From assembly GCF_000190735.1 (NCBI RefSeq), contig NC_015177.1, positions 372,001-436,000 on the forward strand: DNA of 64,000 bases, given 5' to 3'. The DNA comes from Pseudopedobacter saltans DSM 12145 (GTDB lineage Bacteria > Bacteroidota > Bacteroidia > Sphingobacteriales > Sphingobacteriaceae). Of this stretch, positions 1 to 8,837 are shown in pieces; the first letter of the stretch is position 1; each line of letters begins with the position of its first letter. The translations under genes and the position numbers were made by a program. The notes under the pieces were generated by a model. It did not search any database. It had not been told where the DNA came from and was given only the letters and a program-made list of their open reading frames with translations.

Positions 1-23
1 TAGATCAAACGGGGAAGGGAGCT

Positions 24-50
24 ACATAGTCCTGGCGCATAAGGCTATGT
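24..50. other. Small hairpin near left edge
   Basis: ACATAG at 24-29 pairs with CTATGT at 45-50, and CCT at 31-33 pairs with AGG at 42-44, with one bulged base and an 8-nt loop. No T tract follows directly. It could belong to the leader of the next gene or to the end of a transcript from outside the window. The five-member repeat/TAnnTTTG promoter seen elsewhere in the window is not present in these first 177 bases. Confidence 0.3.
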
Positions 51-177
51 GATATCTGTTGGATTGATCTTTTTATTATAAGAATAAGCTAATGCAGTTT
101 CAGATTACTACCTGTTTGGGCAGCTTTTGAACTGTTTGTTATATATAAACAAAACACCAATTGAATTAGAAAGGGTT

Positions 178-3100
178 ATGAGGACTTTATTACAAAAATC
201 ACGGTTGAAAACGATGCCATTGCTAATGGCGGTTTTTTTGCCAGGTTTGGCCTATGCAGACGGGTCTGCATATGGGTCTGCTAATCTCCGAACGTCTGTT
301 AAAGCTATAAACGGAGTTAAATTTGCAAAAATTACAGGAACAGTTAAGGATAATGCAGGAGTTCCCTTGCCGGGAGTTTTAGTTAAAGTGAAAGGAGGCA
401 CACTGTCTGCAGTAACTAATGTAAATGGTGTTTACACTTTAAATCTTCCCGTTGGGAATGAAACATTAGTTTTTAGTTATTTAGGATTTAAAACCAAAGA
501 AGTTTCTGCGTCCGGTCAAACTAATATGACTGTCGTGTTGGAAGAGGAAATTTCAAAATTAGACGAGGTAGTGGTTATTGGTTATGGAACAGTTAAGAAA
601 AAAGATTTAACAGGAGCGGTAGCTTCTGTTAAAGCCGAAGAAATTATGCGTACGCCAACGTCTAACGTTATGGATGCTATGCAAAGTAAGGTTTCTGGTA
701 TGGAAGTGATGAAGTCTTCTGGTAGAGCTGGTTCGGGCGTGAATGTTACTGTTAGGGGGCAAAGAAGTCTTTCTGGTAATAGTACACCTTTATATATTAT
801 TGATGGTATTCCTGGCGATTTTTCTCAATTGAACCCTAGCGATATAGAAACTATAGATGTGGCTAAAGATGCTTCTGCAACAGCAATTTATGGTTCTGCG
901 GGGGCTAATGGGGTAGTGTTTATTACTACTAAAAAAGGTAAAGAAGGAAAAACTACGGTAGCCTTCGATTCTTATTTTGGATACAATGGTTTTCCTAAAT
1001 ATCCACATGGCTTACAAGGAGATGCTTATATCAATCTAAAACGTGAAGCTTACCGTACTCAAAAAGGCAATTACCCTGAATTTATGAGCGAAATTTTTAC
1101 CAATCCAGATCATTTAGCAGCTTATGAAGCAGGTAAATGGGTAGATTGGGTAGATTTGGCTTTAAAAGATGGTCTTCAGCAAAATTATAGCTTATCTATA
1201 AATGGAGGTACCGAAAAAACTACAGCTTATTTATCTGTAAACTACAATAAGGAAGAAGGATTAGTTGCTAAAGATGATTTTTCTAAATATGCTGTAAGAG
1301 GAAATATAGATCATACTATTTCTAAGGCAGTAAAAGTAGGTTCTAATTTACAGTTTACTCATTCTATAAATAACCAAGGAGCACAAAATATTTTTGGTAA
1401 TGCCTTAACTTATTTGCCTTTAGGAGATGCTTTTAACGAAGATGGAACTGTAAAATACATTCCTGTAAATAGTGTGGTTAACCCATTGTCAGATCAGATT
1501 GCCAATCAATACGTAAATAATACATTAAATAATTATTTTGCGGGTAATGGTTTTGTAGATATTAAACCTATAAAAGGCTTATCCTTTAGATCTATTCTAG
1601 GGGCTACTTTAGGGTCAGGTAGAACTGGTAAATTTTTTGGTCCACAATCTATCGCTAACGTGGAGGCAGGCTTTTCAGTTCCTGCAGCGGTAATAGACAA
1701 TAGCAGATATGTGAACTACCGTTGGGAAAATATTTTAGGTTACGAGTTTGATATCAATAACGATCATAAATTTAACATTACAGGAGTAACTTCTTGGGCT
1801 AAAAACCAAGCAGAAAGCTCTTTTGCAGGTGGTTCGGGTTTCGATTTAGATTCTTATTCTTTTTATAATTTAAGTGCAGCAACATCTAGACAAACAATCA
1901 GATCTTCTTATGTTGGTAGTCAATCTTTATCTTATGTAGCTAGATTAAATTATAATTATAAAGGAAAATATTTAGCTACATTCTCTAACCGTTGGGATGG
2001 TGTTTCTCAGTTATCAAAAGGCAGTCAGTGGGATGTGTTTCCTGCAGCAGCTTTGGCGTGGAGAATTAGCGAAGAAAATTTCTTAAAAGATGTTACTGCT
2101 ATTTCTAACTTAAAATTACGTTTAGGTTATGGAGTTACAGCTAATGCGGGTATTCCTGCTTACTCTGTACAAGGTGGTGGCTTTAATGCTCCTCAGGCGG
2201 TAGGTTTTGGAGATAATAAAGCACCGTCATTTATCATTAATCAAGCAATGGCTAATACTGCTCTTGGATGGGAAAAATCTTATACATCTAATTTAGGTGT
2301 TGATGCGGAGTTTCTTAAAGGATTAATTAGCTTGTCGGTTGATGCTTATAATACCGATACTAAAGATATTTTATTAAATCGTACCATTCCTGCTTCTCTA
2401 GGTGGTTCGTGGGGTTCGCCATTTAAAATGTGGCAAAACCTTGGCGAAACCAATAATAAAGGTTTAGAGATTTTATTAAATACTCGTAATGTTAATCGTA
2501 AAGACTTTACATGGTCTACAGCCGTTACTTTTACGACCACAAAAGAGAAAATTACAAAATTACCAGGTGGTAAAGATTTAATTTCTGAAGGTTTCTTTTT
2601 AGGGCAACCAGTTGGTTCTTTTTATGATTATAAATATTTGGGGATTTGGCAAGAAAGCGAAGCTGCAGAAGCTGCTTTATACAATTCTAAACCAGGGGGG
2701 CTAAAATTAGCTACCGATGGTACATTTAAGCCAGACGGTACCCATACTTACGGTACTAATGATAGACAAGTTTTAGGTTCTCGTGTACCTTCATGGACTG
2801 GTGGTTTACAAAATAACTTTATCTATAAAAATTGGGATGTAAGTATTTTTGTAACGGCTCGTTGGGGACAAATGATTGCTAGTAATTTAATCACTAGATA
2901 CAATCCATTATTAAATACAGGTAATAGCCCAGACGATTTAGACTACTGGACACCAGAAAATCCTGGAGCTTATTTACCTAGACCAGGTTTATATTCTACT
3001 ACTTCTGGATACATTGGTTTTGATGCGTTAAAATATGTCGATGGTTCTTACTTTAAAATTAGAAATATCACATTAGGTTACAATTTACCACAAAATGTAA

Positions 3101-3264
3101 TTAAGAAAATAGCTATGCAAAAAGTGCGTTTATACACTACAGCTAACAATCCATTTATTTTTTCTAAAAGTAAATTGTTAAAGTATCAAGATCCTGAAGG
3201 GAATGGTTCTGATAACTTTCCTTTAACAAAACAATTTGTATTTGGTCTTAACGTAACTTTCTAA
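178..3264 (+). CDS. SusC-like TonB-dependent outer-membrane transporter (first pair)
   Basis: A TonB-dependent oligosaccharide importer of about 1028 residues. In order it shows a signal peptide (positive N-terminus, hydrophobic stretch, ending near AYADG), a carboxypeptidase-regulatory-like domain with ITGTVKDNAGVPLPGV, a TonB-box/plug start at EVVVIGYGTVKKKDLTGAV, a plug and a long beta-barrel ending in an aromatic residue (NVTF). I chose the ATG at 178 because it gives a clean signal peptide and follows AGAAAGGG; an upstream TTG at 127 would add 17 residues of unlikely sequence. It is followed 11 bp later by its SusD partner. Its promoter is not visible. Substrate is inferred to be a pectin fragment from the neighbourhood only. 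Confidence 0.93.
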   Translation: MRTLLQKSRLKTMPLLMAVFLPGLAYADGSAYGSANLRTSVKAINGVKFAKITGTVKDNAGVPLPGVLVKVKGGTLSAVTNVNGVYTLNLPVGNETLVFSYLGFKTKEVSASGQTNMTVVLEEEISKLDEVVVIGYGTVKKKDLTGAVASVKAEEIMRTPTSNVMDAMQSKVSGMEVMKSSGRAGSGVNVTVRGQRSLSGNSTPLYIIDGIPGDFSQLNPSDIETIDVAKDASATAIYGSAGANGVVFITTKKGKEGKTTVAFDSYFGYNGFPKYPHGLQGDAYINLKREAYRTQKGNYPEFMSEIFTNPDHLAAYEAGKWVDWVDLALKDGLQQNYSLSINGGTEKTTAYLSVNYNKEEGLVAKDDFSKYAVRGNIDHTISKAVKVGSNLQFTHSINNQGAQNIFGNALTYLPLGDAFNEDGTVKYIPVNSVVNPLSDQIANQYVNNTLNNYFAGNGFVDIKPIKGLSFRSILGATLGSGRTGKFFGPQSIANVEAGFSVPAAVIDNSRYVNYRWENILGYEFDINNDHKFNITGVTSWAKNQAESSFAGGSGFDLDSYSFYNLSAATSRQTIRSSYVGSQSLSYVARLNYNYKGKYLATFSNRWDGVSQLSKGSQWDVFPAAALAWRISEENFLKDVTAISNLKLRLGYGVTANAGIPAYSVQGGGFNAPQAVGFGDNKAPSFIINQAMANTALGWEKSYTSNLGVDAEFLKGLISLSVDAYNTDTKDILLNRTIPASLGGSWGSPFKMWQNLGETNNKGLEILLNTRNVNRKDFTWSTAVTFTTTKEKITKLPGGKDLISEGFFLGQPVGSFYDYKYLGIWQESEAAEAALYNSKPGGLKLATDGTFKPDGTHTYGTNDRQVLGSRVPSWTGGLQNNFIYKNWDVSIFVTARWGQMIASNLITRYNPLLNTGNSPDDLDYWTPENPGAYLPRPGLYSTTSGYIGFDALKYVDGSYFKIRNITLGYNLPQNVIKKIAMQKVRLYTTANNPFIFSKSKLLKYQDPEGNGSDNFPLTKQFVFGLNVTF

Positions 3265-3275
3265 TTTAGACAACA

Positions 3276-5066
3276 ATGAAAAAGAGAAATATTTTAGCAT
3301 ATATATTAGGGGCAGGAATGTTGTTTAGTTCTTGTTCTTTAGACGAATATAACCCCTCTGGAGTAACAGTAGATAAAATGGCCGAATATAAAGACGGCTA
3401 TATCAAATTATTAAATAGCTGTTACTTTGATTTATCGCGTTATTTCTACGGCAGAAACTTATTGTTAGTTACCGAAGCTGGAACCGATATTTGGACTGCC
3501 GATTTAAACTCTAACAACAACCAAAATTACTTTAAATATGCTTCTGGTGGTGCTATGCCTATAGATATGGCAAAAGACTTTTGGATTGGTGCTTACGATG
3601 CTATCAACTATTGTAATATTATAATAAATAGGGCAGACGTTGTAAAAGGTTTCGCTTCTGAAGACGAGAAGAAAACGAGAGTAGCTGAAGCTCATTTTTT
3701 AAGAGCTTTATATTATTTCCATTTAGTAGAGCAGTTTGGTGATTGTCCTTTAGCTTTAAGTGAAACTAAAGCTGCCGATTTAAATTCTGTAAAGACTACG
3801 GCTTTAGAGATTTATAAAAAAGCTATTTTGCCCGATTTACGTATTGCAGTGCAAAACTTACCAGTGACACCTGTAGAAGTTGGTCGTCCATCTAAAAAGG
3901 CAGCTTTGGGTTTATTAGCTAAAGCAGCTTTACAAACTAAAGAATACAATACACAAGAGTTTTTAGAAGAAGCATTGTCTACTGCTAAAAATCTAATTGA
4001 TAACGCTGGTGCTTATCAAACCGGTTTGTATGGTAGTTTTGTAGATAATTTTAATGCGGCTAATAATAAATCCAATAAAGAAGCTTTATACCAATTAACG
4101 TATTCTCCAAATTATGGATCTACAAACGTTTATGACCATAATAAAGATTTTAAACGTTTTTATTCTACACCAACCTATTTTGGTGCAATATCTAATGCCG
4201 ATGCAGATAAAGCTAAAGTAGGTGGTTGGTCTGGCGGCGATTTTATGCCTTCTAAATATTTATTAGATGTATTTAAAAATGCCGATGGTTCTTTAGACCC
4301 TAGATATGCACTGTCTTTTCAAACAGAATGGAAAGCTACAGCTACAAATTACGCATGGAATCAAGATGCTATTACGCAATTTGATAGAGCTGCTAATATT
4401 ACTGTGGGTACGGTAATTCCTACCGGTGCAAATGGGATTAGATTTGCGCGTTCTGGAGAGGCTGATTACGCAACTACCAATCCAAATAAATTGGCGCAAA
4501 ACTATTTATGGGTTGATATGAACGACCTTTACGGTGCCGATAATAGAGTGAAAATGAAATACACTAGGGTAAACCGTAATCCAGGAGAAGTAGAGAATCC
4601 GTTTTTACGTTTTTATCCTTCTTTAACTAAGTTCAATTCAGGGTCGCTGACCATGTACAATAATAGGGTAGACCGTATTACTAGCGATGCGTATTCTACT
4701 GTTATGAGGTTAGGTGAAGTGTATTTAATTGCTGCCGAAGCGGAGTTTTATTTAAGAGGGGCTAATACTGTTGCTGCCGGTTATGTAAATGCTTTGCGTA
4801 CCAGAGTTGCTGCACAACAAATTAGTGTCGGAGATATTAATCTGCAGTTTTTGTTAGACGAAAGAGCTAGAGAATTATGCGGTGAGTATGGTAGATGGTA
4901 TGATTTAAAAAGAACTGGTAAATTAACTAAAGCTTACTTAACAGAGAAAAATCCTGATGTTGGTCAATACTTTGTAGATGGAACACATGGAGTAAGACCT
5001 ATTCCACAGGTACAAATGGATGCCATTAGCAATCCAAACGGATACCAAAATAATGGGTATAATTAA
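3276..5066 (+). CDS. SusD/RagB-like surface glycan-binding lipoprotein (first pair)
   Basis: The surface lipoprotein that lids the SusC transporter and captures glycan. The N-terminus is a lipoprotein signal with lipobox ending at Cys20 (LFSSCS). The body has the helical TPR-like SusD pattern, including AHFLRALYYFHLVEQFGD near residues 140-160 and a C-terminal DERARELCGEYGRWYDLKR motif that is typical of RagB/SusD. The length of 596 residues is normal. It lies 11 bp after the SusC gene and is followed by a strong terminator at 5086-5120, so the pair is a closed transcription unit. Confidence 0.93.
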   Translation: MKKRNILAYILGAGMLFSSCSLDEYNPSGVTVDKMAEYKDGYIKLLNSCYFDLSRYFYGRNLLLVTEAGTDIWTADLNSNNNQNYFKYASGGAMPIDMAKDFWIGAYDAINYCNIIINRADVVKGFASEDEKKTRVAEAHFLRALYYFHLVEQFGDCPLALSETKAADLNSVKTTALEIYKKAILPDLRIAVQNLPVTPVEVGRPSKKAALGLLAKAALQTKEYNTQEFLEEALSTAKNLIDNAGAYQTGLYGSFVDNFNAANNKSNKEALYQLTYSPNYGSTNVYDHNKDFKRFYSTPTYFGAISNADADKAKVGGWSGGDFMPSKYLLDVFKNADGSLDPRYALSFQTEWKATATNYAWNQDAITQFDRAANITVGTVIPTGANGIRFARSGEADYATTNPNKLAQNYLWVDMNDLYGADNRVKMKYTRVNRNPGEVENPFLRFYPSLTKFNSGSLTMYNNRVDRITSDAYSTVMRLGEVYLIAAEAEFYLRGANTVAAGYVNALRTRVAAQQISVGDINLQFLLDERARELCGEYGRWYDLKRTGKLTKAYLTEKNPDVGQYFVDGTHGVRPIPQVQMDAISNPNGYQNNGYN

Positions 5067-5085
5067 TAAAATTTAATAACTTCTT

Positions 5086-5120
5086 AAAAGGCAGTAGATA
5101 AAAAAACTACTGCCTTTTTT
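5086..5120 (+). terminator. Intrinsic terminator after first susCD pair
   Basis: AAAGGCAGTAG and CTACTGCCTTT form an 11-bp stem around a short A-rich loop, followed by a T run. It closes the first susCD unit, so the second susC needs its own promoter. Confidence 0.85.
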
Positions 5121-5150
5121 ATTTGTAAATATCTTGTTATTGTCTGTGAT

Positions 5151-5212
5151 AAAATCCTATAGTATAAAGGGAAAATCCTATAAGAAATAAGCAGGTTTCA
5201 ATCTTAGCTTTG
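5151..5212 (+). promoter_or_regulatory. Promoter with paired direct repeats (site A) for second susCD unit
   Basis: The 11-mer aaaatcctata occurs perfectly at 5151-5161 and 5172-5182, a 21-bp period. TAGCTTTG at 5205-5212 matches the Bacteroidota -7 box TAnnTTTG and starts 33 bp after the start of the second repeat. The same geometry is found at four other promoters in this window (12452, 22157, 24185, 52168). The layout suggests an activator bound on one DNA face, with its inner half-site at the -33 region. The regulator is unknown. Confidence 0.72.
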
Positions 5213-5606
5213 ATTAATCCGTTATAAATATATGCGTCTCTGAAGACTTCCATAAGATGGAGTATAATAACTGAAATAGAAACCTAAATAATAATTACAG
5301 AAAGAATGCTTGAATAGATGATTGAGTTCGATAGAATAGATAATTGTGTGCCTGATAATAGGATTACTGTATATTGATACTGTTTTTATCGGATTTTATT
5401 CAGTATAGTTTAAAGATAGTTAGTTCTGAATAATATTATACAATCTATTGATAATATTGTATAAGTAGCAACACTAATAGTCTACTATCTTAGGATTCTT
5501 CAAGTAAACTTGAGATTAAACAATGCAAACCTGTTAGAATAAGTAATTAATATATAGATCATTATAAACCATATCAAATCACATTAATTTGAAAAAGAGA
5601 AAAGCA
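5213..5606 (+). other. Long untranslated leader of the second susC
   Basis: If transcription starts just after the TAGCTTTG box, the mRNA has a leader of roughly 390 nt before the ATG at 5607. No convincing ORF is seen in it. It contains an inverted repeat ATACAAT...ATTGTAT (5440-5462) and the motif TTGATAATATTGTATAA at 5448-5464. That motif differs by one base from one present upstream of the genes at 22265 and 24339. The other four promoters of this class have leaders of only about 40-90 nt. Confidence 0.45.
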
Positions 5607-8600
5607 ATGGAATTATCTTTACAAAAGCTGCAGAGAAACAGCAGAAGGTTTAAGGTAGCGTGTGTGCCTTTAATGTTCGCTCTTGTTCTGCCAAGCGCTC
5701 AAGCTAAGGAAGCTAAAGACAAAGATTTGGCAGAGTATGGCAAAGAAGCTGCCCGTTTTATTAATGTTACGGGAACGGTTAAAGACAGCAAAGGCGAACC
5801 TTTACCAGGGGTAACTGTAACAATTAAAGGGACAAAAACATCGACTGCTACAGATATTAATGGTGTTTTTAGATTGAACCTCCCAAATGGGAATGAAACA
5901 TTGGTGTTTAGCTTTTTAGGGTTTCAATCTAAGGAGGTTAAGTCTACAGGGAACTCTAATTTAAATGTTGTTTTAGAAGAGTCTACTTCGTCATTAAATG
6001 AGGTCGTGGTAGTAGGATATGGTTCGCAAAAAAAGGAAACAACTACCCATGCTATAGAAACGATCAATATGGATGCGGTAAATGATATTCCCGTAGCAAG
6101 TTTAGCAGCAGCACTAAGAGGGCAGATGGCAGGATTGTCTGTGCAAGGTGGGCAATCTCGTCCTAATGCGAATGCTTCTATTCAGATACGCCAACCTCGC
6201 CTATATTCTAAGGATGGAGGGACTCTCTCTCCATTATATGTTATTGACGATATTATTAGGACGGAAGATGAGTTTAATAATTTAGATCAGTCAGAGATCG
6301 AGAGTATTACAGTGTTGAAAGATGCTGCTGCGGCTATTTATGGAGTTAATGGTAACCAAGGGGCTATTTTAGTTAAGACAAAAAGAGGTAAAATTGGTGC
6401 TCCAATATTTTCATATAGCGGTTCGGTAGGTCTTACGGACGCAGCAATGTTGCCAAAAATGATGTCTGGTTATGATCAAGCAAGATATTTAAATACATAT
6501 AATTTTACGGATGGAAAAGCCATTACAGATCAATCGATATATAGCCCAGATGAGTTGGAATATTTTAAAAATAACAACTATGATTGGCTAGATATGGCTT
6601 GGAAAACCTCAATGATTAATAGGCATACTGTGAACGCTAGTGGAGGAACGGATAAAGCAACTTATTATGCTGGAATAACCTATAATGTTCAAGATGCTAA
6701 TTTGGAAAATGTATTTAAAGATAGGTGGACGTATAGAGCTAGTACAAATGTTAAAATAGGCAAGAATATTAAAGCGGACTTTTCTGTTAGTGGAAATGTA
6801 GGAACGTCAAAACAATATTGGTTAAAACAAGGAGGGGAAAGCGTAGAGAAAGATGTATTAGCTCTTTTACAAACCCCGCAATTTAATCCACCATATATTA
6901 ATGGACTACCTGTTTTGCTAACATCAGGAACAAGTGCCAATACTGAAAATTTTCATTTTTTCGAAGTACAGAAGTCAGGAGATTATACTCAATCTAAAGC
7001 AACTGGTTTAAATGTAAATATGAACTTAGCCTATGATGTTCCATTTATAAAGGGGTTGACTTTAAAAGGAACTTATAGTAATAATAAGAACAATAGTTTT
7101 GGGAAACAGTATGGAACTGCGTATAACGTTTATAGATTTTCAATGTTGGGAGATCATAGACATATTTATGGTGGAGATGTAACAGGAAGTGTGCAGTTGA
7201 AAAATGGTTATATGTTACGTTTTAATCCAACGATGGATGAGGGGTATCAAATTAATGCTCAGGCGAGCTATGCCCGTTCTTTTGGTAAACATAATATATC
7301 AGCAATGGCAATGGTTGAGCAAAGAGAATCATATGCTGATGGCGTAGCTACATATATAGAGAACCCCATTTTGGGGGGAGAAGATAATATGGCATATTTT
7401 ACGGGAACGTCTGTAATGCAATCCCAATCAGAGTCGGAGAACGGATATTTATCGTATGTGGGCAGATTTCAATATAATTATGAAGAAAAGTATCTGTTTG
7501 AAGCAACTTTTAGGGCCGATGCATCTACGAAATTTGCTCCGGAAAACAGATGGGGATATTTTCCTTCTTTTTCAGCAGGTTGGATTATTTCAAAAGAGAG
7601 CTTTTTTAGAGATAATGTTTCCTTTATAGATTTCCTGAAAATTAGAGGCGCTATAGGTTTTGTGGGAGCTGATAGAACTAGGCCTTTTCAATGGTATACG
7701 AGATATCGCAAACAAACTCAAAGAAGTGCAGTTTTTGGAGGAGATGCAGCAAGGGGAATCATTTTTAATCAAAATGGTATAGCTAATAGAGATGCTACTT
7801 GGGATAATGTAACTAAAACTAGTTTAGGGGTTGAGGCTAGATTCTTAAAAGATAGATTAACATTTGGTGCTGATTATTATCATGACCATAATTACAATAT
7901 GTTAACTCAATTAACTTCTTCTATATCCTTGTTGGTAGGAGAGCAGTTACCTTCAGAAAATTATTCAACAATAAACACTTTTGGAACAGAGTTTAGCTTA
8001 GGATGGAGAGACAAAGTAGGTAAAGATTGGTCTTATAACATAAATACATTTTTTAATTGGTATGATGATAAACCTATAAAAATAGATCAAGCCGCTTCAA
8101 GTATTGGGACAATGTTGGATAAGACGAATAGATCTACTGATATGGGGGTGTATGGTTATAAGTATGCTGGTTTTTTTAGGACACAAGATGAAGTTGACGC
8201 ATTTTTAGCGGATCATCCCGGATTTACAATTTTTGGAAGAACTCCTGCACCAGGTATGTTATACTATGAAGATATTTCTGGAGCGCGAACAGGGGGAGAT
8301 TTGACACAGCCTGATGGTAAAATTGACGAGAATGACCAAACCTATTTAACAAAAAAGGAAAGCAATCATTTTGGTATTGGACTTAATTTTAATATTTCTT
8401 ATAGAGCTTTAAGTTTAGGGATAACTTCAGGTATTAACTGGGGAGGGCAAAGTTATGTAGAGGGAGATGCAAGGGCCAGAGCAACATCTACTGTTAATAA
8501 GCCAGCTTTTTGGGCCGATCATTGGAGTGTTGAAACACCAAATGCTAAATATCCTAATCCATATTATTATCAACAAAATTCTGTGCTTTCTTCATTCTGG

Positions 8601-8825
8601 TTTAGAAATGCTACAACGATTAATATTTCAAACTTGAATTTATCATATAAACTACCAGATAAAGTGAGCAAAAAAGTAGGAGTGAATAGTACTAGGGTAT
8701 ATGTGGTTTCCACAAATCCATTTAACGTCTATAATCCATTTAAAGATTATAAATACTATTCAGGATCCTTTAATGTGTATCCTGTTGTAAGAACAGTATC
8801 ATTCGGTTTAAATATTGGATTTTAA
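5607..8825 (+). CDS. SusC-like TonB-dependent outer-membrane transporter (second pair)
   Basis: About 1072 residues. It shows a signal peptide ending near PSAQAKEA, a carboxypeptidase-regulatory-like domain with VTGTVKDSKGEPLPGVTVTI, a TonB box near EVVVVGYGSQKKE, a plug domain and an outer-membrane beta-barrel ending in GLNIGF. The ATG at 5607 is preferred over an in-frame TTG at 5589, which would add KKRKA before the signal peptide. The plug sequence differs strongly from the first SusC, so the two importers probably take different oligosaccharides. It shares a transcription unit with the SusD at 8838 and carries promoter site A far upstream. Confidence 0.93.
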   Translation: MELSLQKLQRNSRRFKVACVPLMFALVLPSAQAKEAKDKDLAEYGKEAARFINVTGTVKDSKGEPLPGVTVTIKGTKTSTATDINGVFRLNLPNGNETLVFSFLGFQSKEVKSTGNSNLNVVLEESTSSLNEVVVVGYGSQKKETTTHAIETINMDAVNDIPVASLAAALRGQMAGLSVQGGQSRPNANASIQIRQPRLYSKDGGTLSPLYVIDDIIRTEDEFNNLDQSEIESITVLKDAAAAIYGVNGNQGAILVKTKRGKIGAPIFSYSGSVGLTDAAMLPKMMSGYDQARYLNTYNFTDGKAITDQSIYSPDELEYFKNNNYDWLDMAWKTSMINRHTVNASGGTDKATYYAGITYNVQDANLENVFKDRWTYRASTNVKIGKNIKADFSVSGNVGTSKQYWLKQGGESVEKDVLALLQTPQFNPPYINGLPVLLTSGTSANTENFHFFEVQKSGDYTQSKATGLNVNMNLAYDVPFIKGLTLKGTYSNNKNNSFGKQYGTAYNVYRFSMLGDHRHIYGGDVTGSVQLKNGYMLRFNPTMDEGYQINAQASYARSFGKHNISAMAMVEQRESYADGVATYIENPILGGEDNMAYFTGTSVMQSQSESENGYLSYVGRFQYNYEEKYLFEATFRADASTKFAPENRWGYFPSFSAGWIISKESFFRDNVSFIDFLKIRGAIGFVGADRTRPFQWYTRYRKQTQRSAVFGGDAARGIIFNQNGIANRDATWDNVTKTSLGVEARFLKDRLTFGADYYHDHNYNMLTQLTSSISLLVGEQLPSENYSTINTFGTEFSLGWRDKVGKDWSYNINTFFNWYDDKPIKIDQAASSIGTMLDKTNRSTDMGVYGYKYAGFFRTQDEVDAFLADHPGFTIFGRTPAPGMLYYEDISGARTGGDLTQPDGKIDENDQTYLTKKESNHFGIGLNFNISYRALSLGITSGINWGGQSYVEGDARARATSTVNKPAFWADHWSVETPNAKYPNPYYYQQNSVLSSFWFRNATTINISNLNLSYKLPDKVSKKVGVNSTRVYVVSTNPFNVYNPFKDYKYYSGSFNVYPVVRTVSFGLNIGF

Positions 8826-8837
8826 CAGTTGAAAGAG

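Noticed and set aside
790-1008. Minus-strand ORF inside the first susC, and many similar ORFs opposite other large genes.
   Set aside because: They are frame shadows of well-supported coding regions with no recognisable motifs or start signals.
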